Counted from the first letter of the stretch, positions 1-13,700 are shown. The stretch: DNA of 64,000 nt from Zonotrichia leucophrys gambelii (GCF_028769735.1 NC_088169.1:44049229-44113228), one strand, 5' to 3'. The notes: generated from the letters alone by a model not told the origin. Numbers and translations are program-made.

Positions 1-3000
1 GGCTAGGTCCACTTTTTCCTCCATATAGTGTCATTTTAGCCCTAGGGTCTAATTACTGTTTTTCTTACATGTGCATAATGGGACTTTGACTCAGTAAAAA
101 GTTTCTCAAGCAATGTGAGGACCTTAATTTAGTTAAAATAAATAGTGTCTTTGCAGCATTAAATTCAAAGTCCATGTAGTGTGTCCCATGGTATGACATG
201 AGAGTGTTAATGAGGATGTTACAGGTTGCACAATTTACTAAGTATGGCATTACATGCAGCATGTCAGTATCAAAAAAGTCAGTATCATGTAGTCTTTGAA
301 ATTTGCTTTTGGAAGTAAACTATATAGTTCACACTCAGGTGTAAACTATACAGCAGAATTACATCCAAGTTTGTCTTAGAGGGAACCAGAAATTTCTCTG
401 AGGAGAGAGCTTGTGAGTAAATTAAAAATTAAGCCATATGGATAATCAAGAGACGAAGACTCAGGGGACTTAATTTTCCTCAGTCTGCACTACAGTGATG
501 CCTCTCTTTAAGCTGAAAGGTTTATAACACAACTCTTATCAGCACTTACAGTTGGATAGAGTTGGAGTAATAGAGTTTAAGGAAAATGTGACCAAATTGA
601 AAAAAGGAAGTTAACTGTTTCAATATACATCCTAATTTTCCAACCATCTAAGATGATAATAAACTAAGTGTCATAATACTGGATTTGAATTAAAAAAATA
701 AAAAACAAAAAAACAAAACAACTTGACAGAATAATGAGTATTAAATTACAGTGGTTACACATTACTGTTCTAATAACATGCTTCAGGAAGAAGTCCCTGT
801 TTCACTTCTGGAAGACCCACAGAGACCCAGCTATTAATATCTAGCATTTGACATTGTCCATGACACTCTGCTTAGCATATAATCTTGGTAACACTAAGGT
901 GTTTGTACCTATTTGTTCAGAGATCTATCCATCAGGTGCTTAGTGTGAATCACCCTTGTTTGCTCCTGCTCGTGGCATGACTATGGAAGGTTTCACCAAG
1001 TGAAAAGGGCGAGTTTAATTTTGTGTAATGATTAAAGAGGCAAAGAAATCCCCCCCAGTGGGAAGCTGTCCTTCTGTGTCCTGTTAGATGGATAGGAATA
1101 ATGACACAGTTTTTACTTCATCCCTTCTCCCTAGACTCAGTCTGAAGTAGTTCAAAATACTTTACAAGAGATGTTCTGCTCTCTTAGTCCTCTGCGGCAT
1201 TCTTTTAGCTGAAACAGTTTGCAATACTAAAAGAATTAAAATACTAATTGCAATACTAAGAATTTAAATACTAAAAGAATTGTTCTTTTAAGGCTACATT
1301 CCTCATAATGTGGCCAACTTAATTGTATTATTTTGATTGTCTCACATATACAAATTTTATGTTTCTAGGTCAAGATACCAAGGTGCCAGCAAACAACCAC
1401 GGCCTGGAAGAGGATGACTTGGCATGATCAGTGGACACTAGAGAGGTTTTGTAGGGAAATTACCTGTGAACCATACTCATACAGGTTTTATAGGGAGAGG
1501 CCTGGTTTTGTCTCCTCCTAAAAGAACTGCATTTCAGAAGACACCTTAGAAACTCAGAGCAGATCAATTGAGGACAATAAGCTCAAGTACCCTGACACTA
1601 TTTCCAGTAAATTGGCGCAAATTGGAATTATTTCTAAATTATACCTTGCCTACATAGCTGATAAATTTACATAACTTGAAGTTTTTTAATGCATCTTCAG
1701 TAAATACCTGTCAAGAATGGTTTTATTAGAGTTGATCCTGACAGAAAATGGTTGACCTTCTGTAATCCTATCCTGCCCTGTTTTTATGATCCTATGATTA
1801 AATGTATAAATAACCTCAGGAGCAAGAAGCTTAAATTTAGATCACAGCAGGTTTTTTTTTTTTTCCCAAATAACTTCAAAAATAAGGTAGCAGACCACTT
1901 TCAAAGGTCACTTAACATTCCAGTAAATGTAGCCTTGTACAAAATCAAACTCCAGGTGCATGACTAAATGTTTCTGTGAAAAACTCAGGTTTGTCAAGTA
2001 CTTCAACATTTGCAGGAGGCAGAACATTAACACTGCTTTGGACATTGATTCTGAAATTCTGCTTAATTTACACTTCAAACATAAAAGCTTTTTAACGACT
2101 TTGCCCCAGATGTAAAGCAATTGAAGGCTTATGGGGAATATCCAGAGGCAGAACTTGAGGTACTCTAGACTAATTTGTTTTAAGGATTATGAGATGTGTT
2201 AATCAAGCTAAAAATATACCCTAACTGCATTAAACATATCTCTTTTACCAGAGGAAATCTTGTACAAATTTTTTCGCGGTAATGTAGTGGACTAACAATT
2301 AAATAGAGTTAAGTTACTAAATTAAATAGATGCCTGAATGTTCAGACTGTTACAAATTGGTTTCAACTTGAAATATGAGGCTGTAATATGGAACTTTAAA
2401 GTCACAAGCACTTTCAGGTTTAAGTTTGACTATCTTTAAGAGCTAATTTACCTATTTTCCAGTACATCTAGTGCTATTACTTAGCAATGTCTCACATCTG
2501 TAAATCTGGAAAACAACCTAAGGTGCAGATATTGTACTTGAACTTAAAAATATTTTGTGATATGTGAACAAATTCTTATGATATAAAAATTATGAGAAAT
2601 ATTCATGCTAGGAAAGGCTTAAAAATTTTATGAATTCAATCACAGGGTTAGTTTGTGAACTTTCTTCTTCTAAATTGAAGAAGTAAGAAAGCATGGTCTG
2701 AAATCTCTATTTGTTGCATATAGATATTAGCTGAAAAATCTCAATTTAAATCCCTAAAACTGCTTCATCATCTCTGTTTCTCTTATTTATTTCAGACAAA
2801 TGACATGACTGTTGGAGGAATTTAAAACACTAGATTTTTGGAAGACTTCTTTCATCTTATGGTTTATTTTTTTACAAACTGCTTCTTTTTCATTTTAACA
2901 ACACCTTTGCAGAGTCTTCAGCTATGTTTGAGACATTTTTTATTCCAGCTACTAAATAATTTGCTCATCATTCATGGGCTGGTAAAGCATATCTTTCAAA

Positions 3001-5544
3001 GACAGCGTGAATTCATTTGCAAATATTCCTGCAAGGAGAATAATATTCCAGCAGGGCTGGAAAGAAAGGGCTGGCATTCATGCATACTGGGATATGAATT
3101 TCCTCCCACTTCAGAAGCCCATCTCCAGTGCTGCATGTTGCTTAGCTTCTCTTAATTTTAGGGACCTTGAAGCATTAGTCATCAATGTTCTTTCAGCTAT
3201 TTCATGCTTCAATTATTATTTTTTTTTTCAGCAGTGTTTATTTCAACAAAAGAGTTACAAAAACCACTAGGCTAAACAGACTTACAATGAAAACTGCAAT
3301 GACTAACGTATCGTCAGAATAAATGGCAGCTTTTGACTTTCAATTTCTTATGTATCTTCACTATCAAGGCTGAGCTGCTAATTAAGAAACAATCACACAA
3401 CACTGTCAAGTGTTCAAGGGAATAAGAACTTCCTTGGCTCAAATTCGTTTAGGCAGATATGCTTATTCCTGAATTTTGCAATTTCTCTGTTCAGGTTGCA
3501 CAAATCCATTACAGATTTTAATAGAGAATATAATTAATTGGACATGAAAGGTTGTTTTAGGCCCTTTTCCTAAATATCTTATTAACATTTTATTCCAATT
3601 TTCCCTATATTTGTACAGAAACCAGACATTGCGGGATTAAAATGAAAATGAGAAGGTTTTGAAAGGATCATTTAATTCTTTCAAGCCAGGAAAGATTTTT
3701 TTATCATCCTGGGGGTTTTTGTTTATTTGTTTTGATGATTCAGTTCTATAGGAGATGAGATCATTCTGTATTTTCATGTCTAGTTGTAGTATCCAAGTTC
3801 TTTAGGGAAAATACAAGTCCACATAGACTAAGACACTAAAGAATGAGGTAATGAGGTAATGGAGGTATGAATGGAGGTAAAAGTAGGTATGAAACTCTAT
3901 TTTTGTCCATAAAATGCACACACAGTACAATGAGAACCACAAAACACTGTAGGATTCTGTGGTTTTGACACAAAATTGATCATGCAAACACAATAGATTT
4001 CAGTTAGTAAAAAATCAGGAAGTTAAAAAAAATATTCCCCACATGTGTTTGAGCTATGGAATCTTTAACATTTCTGAAGAAAAAGCAAAAGGAGTGAATA
4101 TGCCAAGTAAAAATACTGAGTGAAAAATATTAAGAGTTTCTTGTCCAGCTTATTTTATTTCCAGAAGTCAATTCACATCTTCACTGAAATTTGATGTGCT
4201 AAAAAGAGGTTTTATGAGACACATATGAAACAGAATTGAATATGAAAGTAGAATGTATATGAATATAGAAAGCAGAATAAACTCAAGACTTCTAAGGAAC
4301 ATAGACAACATAGAGTTGCAGTGTTTCATTTTGTTATTGGGTTTGGAACATCAAACAAATTTATCATCAAAATAGTATTTAGGCTGTAGAGGTGGGAGAA
4401 GGAGAAAGACTGAGATACTGAAAGGGGTTTGGGGAATATAACTGCGGAGATGAGTCTTCAGTTTACAAGAGTTTTTTCCCTGCAAGAGTCCACCCTGACC
4501 TACAGTTTTCCATCTTCCTTCAGGTTGCTGCCTGGTGTGTTCTATATATTCTCTTTTTTTCCAGTTCTTTTCATCTTATTTCATTTCTATACTACAAATA
4601 CCTGAGCATGAGGGAGGAGATAATAATTATTTCAAGAAAGAAGAAGTATTTGGATTGTTGTCCCAGTAAGGGTGAAAAAAGGCAAATAGTTGAATTTATA
4701 TTTGTTTGTTGAACTAGTTACCATGAAAAATTCAGGTTTTTTTCCAAATTCAATAAAGAAGGGTTAAGCCATTTTCATAGGGTTCTTTTCTAGCAAAAGT
4801 GAAAGAAAAATTTCCTTGAATTTTTACCATAATCAGTAAGATCAAAACAGAGTTTTTCTGCAATTTCCAGGATCAAAGAATTCACTTAATCTGATGTTCA
4901 GAATAAAAATATGTGTTTAAGGCAAATGCCTTAGTCATAGATGATACACAAGAAACAGAAGTTAGTTGTAACTGACATTTGAAGTGAGGGTCATTTTGAG
5001 GTCTGCAGTTTATTTAAAGATTTTGCTCTTTTTGAAGTAAAAAGAATAAATAAGATTTAATCTATTCTAAGCAAAATCATACTTTTTCTTATGACATAAA
5101 AATAAACTGATTATGATATCATGCCTTTAATGATATATTATTTTCAACATCTTTATAATTTCAATTTTATTATTATAATAACAAAACAACATACAAAAAT
5201 GACTACTTGCTACTCTCTACACACGGATTCATGAATATAGACATGGTTATGGTAGAGAAGATACCATATCCCTCTTTATTTCTTTGCTCTAAAGAATCAA
5301 AGATTGGGCATTAGGTTAAGGTACCCTCAGACTTCAATGCCATTATTGGGCTCCTCAAAACTCATTTCAGTTTCCATTTAAAGCTGAGTCAGCTTGCAAC
5401 AGAAAAGTTACACATCTGGGGAATCCCAGCCAGTTATGAATGCTGACAGGGTCAGTCTCAGCATTTTTCTAGCAGGTAAGTCAAATAAAGGTCTTTGGAA
5501 TTTACCTTTCTTTTTTTTTTTTTTACTTTTTTATTGTTCTTTCA
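1..5544. other. AT-rich non-coding sequence, no gene recognised
   Basis: No exon, RNA gene or recognisable transposon was found. Open frames here are short and rich in F, L, I, K and N, as expected from AT-rich DNA read by chance. Small local structures do occur: a ~29-bp tandem duplication at 1221-1284, a similar pair of ~22-bp segments at 1446-1468 and 1482-1503, a 7-bp-arm hairpin at 2664-2683, and a GAGGTAAT-like irregular repeat near 3845-3890. A weak resemblance to a CR1 tail near 1790 was not accepted. Confidence 0.6.
1221..1290. repeat. Short tandem duplication with a hairpin
   Basis: Two copies of a ~29-bp unit beginning GCAATACTAA start at 1221 and 1250; the second carries a small indel and some substitutions. 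The right edge forms an 8-bp perfect inverted repeat (TAAAAGAA / TTCTTTTA, 1272-1279 and 1283-1290) with a TTG loop. This is most likely a slippage product; no function is implied. Confidence 0.7.
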
Positions 5545-5547
5545 TTT

Positions 5548-5579
<32 letters not shown>

Positions 5580-5679
5580 GTTCTTTTTCTTCCTTTCTTC
5601 CTTCCTTTCTTTCTTCCTTTCTTTCTTCCTTTCTTTCTTCCTTTCTTCCTTCCTTTCTTCCTTTCTTCCTTTCTCTTTC
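5545..5679. repeat. Polypyrimidine microsatellite (TTTC)n/(CTTCCTTTC)n
   Basis: From 5545 to 5679 the plus strand is only C and T apart from one G at 5580. The left part is about eight TTTC units; the right part (5581-5679, 99 nt with no purine) mixes TTTC and TTCC units. A T-rich run (5511-5543) precedes it. Such homopurine/homopyrimidine tracts with mirror symmetry can form intramolecular triplexes and are usually length-polymorphic. The open frames through it on both strands (up to 144 codons) encode only low-complexity F/L/S or E/R/K protein and are artefacts. Confidence 0.95.
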
Positions 5680-8600
5680 ATCCAACTGTAAATAAAGTAT
5701 TCTCAGACTTATATGAAACTGCTCCTTTTTTATCACAAACTTTATCAAAATTATTTTTTATCTCTGAAGTTAGTTCTCAAGAGTCTAGCTTCATAGAAAA
5801 AGTGTTATTTTTAGTTAAACATTTATAGACATAGAAAACGCCAAGAAAATTCAGTTAAAATCAATGTTTTACCTGCTATTATAGGGAAGCCAATAATCTC
5901 TATCTGAAATTAGTTTGGAATGAATAGAAAGTTACTGCATACTGAACCTTAACACTATTGTCCGCATCAAGATTTTTTTTCAGTGAGATTTAAATTTTAA
6001 TTAGTTTTGTTTAGACTGTAGATTTAATTTTAGATTTTTTTAATTAAAAAGTACACCAGTTGGAGTTTTGTTGAAATTCTACTAGTGATAAATACAAACC
6101 CTGGGATTCAGCTGTGATGCAGTTCTATGCATTTTGCATAAAACTAGTCATTGTATCAAAAGTGTCTCTGAACCTGAAGTTTTACAGTCAACTGAAAATC
6201 TGTAGTCTCTGTGACAACACAATGCGAGAAGAAAAGATTTAAAGAGCATGTTTAACAAATGAGTGTGAGGTTTGCATGAGATATGGAAGAAGACAGCTAC
6301 TGTATAGTAGGGCACTGCTGGCATGTAAGACATTAAAAAAGCGGGAGATATATCTTTCAGCAGTATACAACACCACTGGTTAGAATGGGAGAAAATAATG
6401 TCATGTTTTCTTAGCAGAATTTGGTAGGCTTGCTCAGAAAAAGAAAAGGAAGAAACAGTGACTGTACATTTTTAGCAAATCAAGGTAAAACAAATACTAA
6501 GGTCAGTATTGAAGTCTGGCCCATAATCCATGATTTCCAACAATTAAAATGCTGGGCTAAATTTGCTGATAAAGAACAATCACAAGGCTAATAAATTTGT
6601 CTTTTTACTTGTTAATGAGAATTTTATGCTATATTTTCACATCTTACAACAATCTCTGGATAGGAACAGATATATTAGCATTTATGATGGTAGATAATAC
6701 AAATAAATCTAGATGTTGGAGATTCTTTAGCAGTTTTCAACTGCTGAAAAGAGATGACAATGGGGAAAAAAATACAAAAGAAAATAAAAGTCTCCAAAAC
6801 ACAGCAAATAAGCTTGAGCCCATTCCTAAAGCACTGGAAACATTTAATACTATTAATGTTCCTGGGATCTCATTTTTATGATGCTGTATGAACTGTATGG
6901 ATAGTGTGTTGAGAGGAGTGTTCACCAGCTAGGTGGCAAACATTAAATAACTGTTTCATGTTTAGATATTTTTTAGAAATTATTAAAAATAAAATACCCC
7001 TTATTGAGAGGTACATACTTTATCAGTACTACACTGCTTGTTTGCTGACCCCAAGAAAATGCAGTCACCCTGAAAAAACAGGATGTCAATAGGCAAAATT
7101 CCCTATTGCTCAAAATACCCTTTCTCTGTTCTTTTCTGATATGTATTCTAAAAGCTATAGTAAAAGCTTTGAGTTCAGTACATTTATTTAACAGATGTTC
7201 CTAACGAGTCTCAGGGACTATTAGTTTCTATCACAGACAGTTAAACTCATTTTTCTTTTGATACTGGAAGGCCAGGAATCTACTGTAGAACTATCTAGAG
7301 GTGAAACACAAATGCTTTTTTGTCTCTAGAATGGAGTCCTTAAATTTACTATCAGATCAAGTAATTTAGATATTTATAATGATTCTTCTAGCAACTTGAA
7401 GAATTTCAATACACTTTGTTTTGGTCCTACTTACGTTAAGAACAATTGATGTATTTCCATTGTGTAGAAAAGTGTTGGTTGGTTTAGAGTTGCATAAAGG
7501 CTCAGTTGTCTGAGCTTTAACCTGTGAATATTATTGTCTGCCTTGCTCCTTTTGACATCTCTGGCTTTTATAGCTAAGTAATAGAGGAAAATACTGCTGC
7601 AATGCAAAACCATCAAATTAAATTGTATTTAATGCTCATAGTCAAATGTTGTGCAAGAAACAGCACAGTGAGTGTGGAAATGTAGGCACCATATATGAGG
7701 CTTTATTTGTCTTTTGGCCATGTCTCCTATTTACTGCTCCACAGCAGCTCAATCTCACTAGAACAGAACACCTGCAGCACTTTTAGTTTCTGCCCAGGTC
7801 AGATGGCTGGGTCAAGTGCTGAAGCACTGAAAACATGTCTGAATCATGCTGGGCTGAGGGGTGCCTAAATCTACCCAAGCTGTTTGGTAGGATATTATAT
7901 AAAAAGAGAGCATCTCTACCTCTCACTTCTTAAATGAAAGGGACTTAAACTCTTGTCTTTTCCTTGGTTTGCTTTTGGCATCTCAGTGAAGTCTGTAAAT
8001 GCAGAGTGATTTTAGAGCATTGCTTGTCAGCTGTGTCCCTCAGGACAATAAGATCTTGTCAGCCTAGTTTCTAATTCCAGTGGGCCTTGTTTCAAGAGTA
8101 AATAATCTGACTACTGTGATAGGGGAAGTTAAATCTACTGCTACAAAAGCTCTGGAGAAAAAATTCAGATCAGAAAGGGAAGAACTTACTGAATTTATGT
8201 AGACAGTTACCAGGTGTCTTCAATCACAAAAGCTGGATCGAAGCAGTTAGATATAGCCAAGTTTTTTGTTTCAGTCTGACCTAAATTAAAGACACTGTGG
8301 GGCTTCATTTTGGTCCCTTGTGCAGCAAATATAAATTAACAGTGTAAAACATCATCAATAATCCATTAAAACTGGACTATTATAATATTTGAGCATCATA
8401 CTTATTTTATTTAATGCATCTTTCAGTCCTACTGGGACATTTCTGAAGCTACAGTCAGGGCTTTTATGTGTAACAACATATTAAGAGCTTAGCCCATGAC
8501 ACCTTCATGATATTTTTAATGATAAATTTAACAGAAAGCTGAGTGATGCCTCAAAAGTCAAAGACAGTTACAGCAACTAAACAATTAAAACTTAATGCAT

Positions 8601-9123
8601 AATTATCACAAACAGTTGTCACTGAACTTAACTCCATGGAACGGCTTTGATCTATGTCACCTGAAGCTCTACGCTTTGAATGCTGTTTTTAGCTGCAGTT
8701 TTAAAGTTGCATAACTGCATAAATACTCATAGTCACTTGAGTTATCGTTCAGTTCTTTAAAGGTGCCCTGTAATTAAATAATTGCCACTTTAAAGGTTTT
8801 TAAATGGCTATTTTTGAAATTATTTATTTTTAGCTTTGGCAGCAGAGTTCATTAGCATAATATGAGCACTTCTCAAGTTTTAATTAATTCATCATTATGA
8901 CATGTCTATAAGATAGTGTCCTTGCTTGACATACCACAAAGATGAGGCCACATTTTCAGTGTTTGCTTATTGTGACAAATACAAAAAAAGCAGAAAAGCA
9001 AGCAAAATTTATACAATCAATAATCTGTAACAAATGGAAATTAAAATCCTAAAAATATCTCAGTATATTGACATTAATAATTTCTACATTTAAAATATGT
9101 TAAGTAATTTGTTGATGTGAGGG
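5680..9123. other. AT-rich non-coding sequence, no gene recognised
   Basis: Nothing recognisable as a coding exon or transposon. The part near 8.6-8.9 kb is listed separately as a possible conserved regulatory element because it is dense in homeodomain-type motifs. A TATATAAAAAGAG stretch near 7897 looks like a TATA box, but no promoter context or LTR structure was recognised around it. Confidence 0.55.
8585..8930. promoter_or_regulatory. Candidate conserved non-coding element (enhancer-like)
   Basis: This block lacks simple repeats and transposon matches and has a clustered set of motifs. TAATTAAATAATTG is at 8771-8784, an octamer-like TTAGCATAATATG at about 8852-8864, and TTTTAATTAATTC at about 8878-8890. 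Clustered homeodomain and POU-type sites in otherwise gene-poor DNA are typical of vertebrate developmental enhancers. This is inference from composition only; AT-rich sequence makes TAATTA by chance, and no conservation data were available. Confidence 0.25.
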
Positions 9124-9237
9124 TTTTTCTTTTGTTTGCTTGTGGTTTTTTTTGTGGTTTTTTTTTGTTTGTTTTTTTTTGTTTTTTTTTGTTTTTTTTT
9201 TTTTTTTTTGTTTTTTTATTTTTTTTTTATTTTTATT
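9124..9237. repeat. T-rich low-complexity tract
   Basis: About 114 bp of T runs separated by single or double G (TTTTG-type), ending in T/A runs. It could be a degenerate A-rich tail read in antisense, but no retroelement body is recognisable next to it. A 68-codon low-complexity F-rich frame across it is an artefact. Confidence 0.9.
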
Positions 9238-10151
9238 ATGCCTTATGCTGACCAGTGTTTTCTTTTTGCACACACAGGGTAACGTTTTATTGCATTTAAG
9301 AGACTTCTTTTACTATTTTATTAAGACTATAACACACATTACTTAAATTAAAGGTATAAAAATGCTTTAAGGCAAACCATATTATTTCTTATTGCATCCT
9401 GCATATTACATTATGGGTTTGACTTTGCTAAGGACAAGTAATTTTGAAAACTGTTATAAGTCACTGCTATGCAATTTTACAATCTTTCTTATCACATTAT
9501 GCAGTTATGTTTTTACTGTGGAACAGTTTTCCATAAAAATGAAGTTAACCCCTCAAAAAAAAATAGCTAGATGGTTGTTTTTTTTGTATGCTAATTTTGA
9601 TTTATAGCCAAGAGGACTGTTAATTTTCATTAATTCCAATTACAACTGAAAAGTTAACACATTTTATATAGTGTTAATCATTAATTCAAGTTACACACTA
9701 AATGCTGACTTATCAAATCAAATGCCAAAGACAAAACTGGACATGATCATGAAAATAATATTAATTTTTCAAGACATAAGGGTTTAAAAATGTGGGGTGT
9801 AAAGAATCCTGCAGTTTGGATTCTTCTATCTGGTCAAAGCAAGAGAAGTGTGGCTGTCAGCACTACAATAACCGATAAGTAAAAGCAGAATAATATCTCT
9901 CAGCTACCACTCACCAGCAGCAAAACTCACAAACAAGTTACTACATGGCTATTTTTTGCTCATCTCCTTCTAGAGCCTGTTACTGAACTTGCACTAGAAC
10001 AGCAGTCCTAAATTTTCTTTAAGTGTCTTAGATGTAACAAAAAAAACCTGAAATGGCCTAAGGCTTTTGTCAGGCAACAATTAGATCATATACTGTTAAA
10101 ATACTGGTATTTTAGAGACAGAACAGTATTTTTTCTGTGTTCTAAGCTGTT
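9238..10151. other. Non-coding spacer, nothing recognised
   Basis: AT-rich sequence between the T-rich tract and the compound microsatellite. No transposon, exon or RNA gene was recognised on either strand. Confidence 0.5.
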
Positions 10152-10213
<62 letters not shown>

Positions 10214-10221
10214 TGTATGTG
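10152..10221. repeat. Compound microsatellite (TG)n(TA)n(TATG)n
   Basis: A TG run (to about 10164) passes into about eleven TA units (to about 10186) and then eight to nine TATG units. All 70 nt strictly alternate purine and pyrimidine, so the tract can in principle adopt Z-DNA in the TG part and cruciforms in the TA part. It is likely polymorphic in length. Confidence 0.95.
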
Positions 10222-10360
10222 AAAAATCATGGAATACAATATGTCTAGAGCCATTTTCCTCAAAATGCAGTTATTAGTAGAAATTGAGTAATCCTTCTTT
10301 TTTATAATTACCCAATGAGATATAGGTCTTCCTAACCTAGGAGCTTGCCAAGCTAAAATG

Positions 10361-10755
10361 ACAGAATCATGGCTCACTAAGGTTGGAAAAGATCTCCAAG
10401 ATCATCCAGTGCAGCCTTTGATGGATCATCATATTTGTCGACTACAGCACAGCATTAAGTGCCACACCAAGCCATCTCTCCAACATCTCCAGGGATGGTC
10501 ACTCCACCACCTCTCTGTGACGTTTGTTCCAAAGTCTGAAAAACATTTCAGCAAAGAAATTCCTTCCGATATTCCAGCAGGACCTTCCCTGGTGCAGCTT
10601 GAGGCTATGTACTCTTGTCCTGTTGCTGGTTGCCTGGCAAAAGAGGCCAAACACCACCTGGTACAATCTGTTTTCAAGTGGTTGTAGAGAGTGACAAGGT
10701 CCCCCTTGAGCATCCTCTTCCCTCTTTGCTAAACAGTGTCCCAGCTTTTAATGAA
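10361..10755 (-). mobile_element. CR1 LINE 3' fragment (antisense)
   Basis: CR1 is the main non-LTR retrotransposon of birds; it is copied by its ORF2 reverse transcriptase and is usually 5'-truncated. The plus strand starts with the reversed CR1 terminus (ACAGAATCATGG, then GGTTGGAAAAGATCTCCAAG). It continues through the antisense 3' untranslated region and the C-terminal end of the ORF2 reading frame, fading near 10755. The minus strand retains a 94-codon open stretch (10429-10713) that is CR1-derived and not a host gene. The 3' end lies on the low-coordinate side, so the copy was inserted in reverse and truncated at its 5' end. Confidence 0.9.
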
Positions 10756-13700
10756 GAAAAGAAAACTTGTTATCCAAATGCCTTCTCTGCTTACAGTTGG
10801 TTTTTTTTTTTTTTTAATGTGTTAGATGCTGTTTTAAGCCCCTTGTTTCTGAGCTGGATCTTGAATAAAATTCTTCTGCTTCTTGACAGATAATCTATTA
10901 TCGAAAAAAACCAAAAAAAGGATATCACTTTGAGTTAGACTTCTGAGACATAGAAGTACAGGCCTTAGCCATCCAAGGTATCTCACAGAGGAGGTTAAAT
11001 GAAGAGGTTTTAATAATCTTTGGCCAATATTCTGCTGAAGCTAAACAGTGAATAATAAATCCTGTCCTGGGTAGCTACAGTCTAATTCTAGAGAAAAATA
11101 CCAAATCTAATAGTCATCCTCATTTTGTTTGTTAACATAAAGGATATCCATTCAGAACATGACATGACTTAGCATCACACAGCATAAAAACATATACACC
11201 TCTAAGATGGGACTCTATCCTTCTTGTCTATAATTGGTTGTCTGCAATATTCCTGTTATTAGTGATCAGGTTTAGCTTGCACTTTTGAAAGACTTACAGA
11301 AGGTACTATCACTTTGAACAAAATTTCCTTTATATTTCAGCAGTGTATTACTAGATCTGATGCATCCGATCAGGGAGAAATATACTGCTTTTCTGCTTTT
11401 TTTGTTGGATTGTTTTGCTTTTCATGCTCATTATTGTGCCCTATATCGTTTAACACATTTATGCCTTGTCTTTATATGTAGGTGTTATTTATTTTTGTTT
11501 GTTGCTTATTTTGCCCCATAGGTGGCAAAATACCTAAAAATTCAGTTTGTAGATCCTTGTAGATCCTTGATAACATTTGATTAGTCAGCATAAAATGTTT
11601 AAAGTAATGAGATTGACATTTTGTTATTTTATGTTTCTAAATTTTTTTAAGTTTTGAGGTTTTGCCATCAGACAGAATAACAGATGCATAGGTAAATAGA
11701 TAGTGCTCTAAAGCAATAGGCATTTAATACTCATTGCTGTTCTACTTCTTTACTTATAGCATGAGTCTTTCTTTATTAAACAGGTAGATGTAAAGCAGTT
11801 TCGGCTCATGGGCAACAGATAAACAAACAAACAAACAAGAATAATGACCTAAAGATGCCTATTTTTGGTTTTATGTTCCAGAGGGATATTATTATCTAAA
11901 AGCTTTGCTTTGCACACTGATATCCAGTGTAAAGAACATGTATAAATAATGAACAGTCATTATTAGATAAGGCATTATACTTCATTCATCTCACCACGTT
12001 GTCAGTTTTGAGTCTAGATTGTTCATATTGTCTGTACAGCTGTTAAATCTGCATGAGTCCTGTCCTGTTCATCTTTATTTTCCTGTTTATTTTTTTGAAA
12101 TCAAAAAATAGATCAATCAGTCAAGTCAATCTCAAACTTTCAGTCAGCATTTCATTATGCAATTAGCAGAGTTCAGCTTCAAGCTCCCAAGTCCCAGGGC
12201 CTTCCCAAAGACATCATGCATGTCTTCTATGAAGCTATCATAACTTTGAATAGCCAATCTTTTTTAAATTTTTTTTCAAAAAAAAAGAACAAAACAACAC
12301 AAGAAATAAAGATTAATTCTTAAAACTCAAATTGCAAATCACAATATCTTTAATGGGAGAGACATTCCATATTTATTTGTTGCAGCAATATTTGCTCAGC
12401 AAGAGTATGTCTAATGACTACTTGAGGTAGTATTCAAAACAGGTAAAAAATAATAAAAAGAAAATTGCAGAGGACCACAATTTTAGAATTTATACTCTTT
12501 CATAGTGAGACATGAAGCAGTTCATACTGAGATAAGCAGATTTTATGTATAATCTCAGATTTTTCCAATCAGATAAGGAGGCTTTTCTCAGAAAGCATAT
12601 TGAAAAAAACCAATCATATATATATATTTAAATTGATTGCAGAGACCTGGAATAAGTTAATAAAATTTTCCACAATAAGCATGTAAAATACAAATATGAA
12701 ACCTTAGGATAATCTGAGGTTTTTGTTTCCTAACCACTTAAAATGTAGTGGACACTTTACCTTCATTCTTTCTCTTTGAGTTTGATTTGGGTTTTGAGTT
12801 CTAACCAGTTCTCTTTCATGAATATTTTTGGAAATAGGTGAAATTATCAGCTGCAAATAATAGAGAGAACCACCCAAAAAATCCTCCAGTTTTGTGACAG
12901 ATATTTATCCCTTCATCAATACTGCTAAAAAAAAAAAAAAGAAATATAATAATAATTAATTCCCCTCAACAAACAAAAATCAAAAAACCCAAGTACATTA
13001 AACTAAATATATATCAAGGCAAAAAGTGTTCTAGGGTCAGTGAAAGAGATACAACTGTTTCTATTGGACTTCTGGTTTAAGTGTCATAAATGTAATGTCT
13101 GAGGTTTCAGAACTCTTAATAGGCTTCATATATTGATGACATTTGAACTGAGTTGATTGATCAGTTTCAGTTGTTGATTGAATTGCTCAGTGCTTATTTC
13201 TGTGCATAAAACCACTAACTTTCCGCTCAAGTTAGTTGACTGTGTTTCTTCTCATCGCAGTTATGAAGAAAAGCAAAAATAATTCTTCTTTAGCCTGGAA
13301 TCATCTATCTATTATGTCTTTTTATGTGTCACAATTCACAGGTTTCTGTTTCTGTAAGTAAAGCAGTAAAAGATAACTGATTTCAGTGTGTACACTGTAA
13401 ACTGACCTGCCAGTTTCACAAGCAAACAACTTATTAAATGCTACCAATCAGGTCAAAACCTAAAGAAGAATTAGTTTTTTGTACCTTTGCTTCCAGAATT
13501 ACCCTTTGCCTCATCACATTTTCTTTTCATATTTTATTTTTTCAGATGAAATAGCAGGTATTTCTGAAAGTTAAAGCTTTGCATATCTTCTCAGGTAAAC
13601 TAATGTTAACTCTACTGCTTTGATACCATTTTTCTTGATTTAGAGTAGCAACTGCAAAGAGAATCAGGTCTTACCCTTTTATACTGCTTTAATGTCAAAG

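Noticed and set aside
1781..1800. ATGATCCTATGATTA resembling a CR1 terminal repeat
   Set aside because: The preceding bases do not show the conserved GGTTGGA or TTCCAACC blocks of CR1 clearly enough.
5394..5828. 144-codon plus-strand frame
   Set aside because: Its middle is entirely the CT microsatellite, giving a low-complexity F/L/S repeat; the ends are short and unrecognised.
10358..10713. Opposed frames of 109 and 94 codons
   Set aside because: Both lie within the antisense CR1 fragment and are explained by it.
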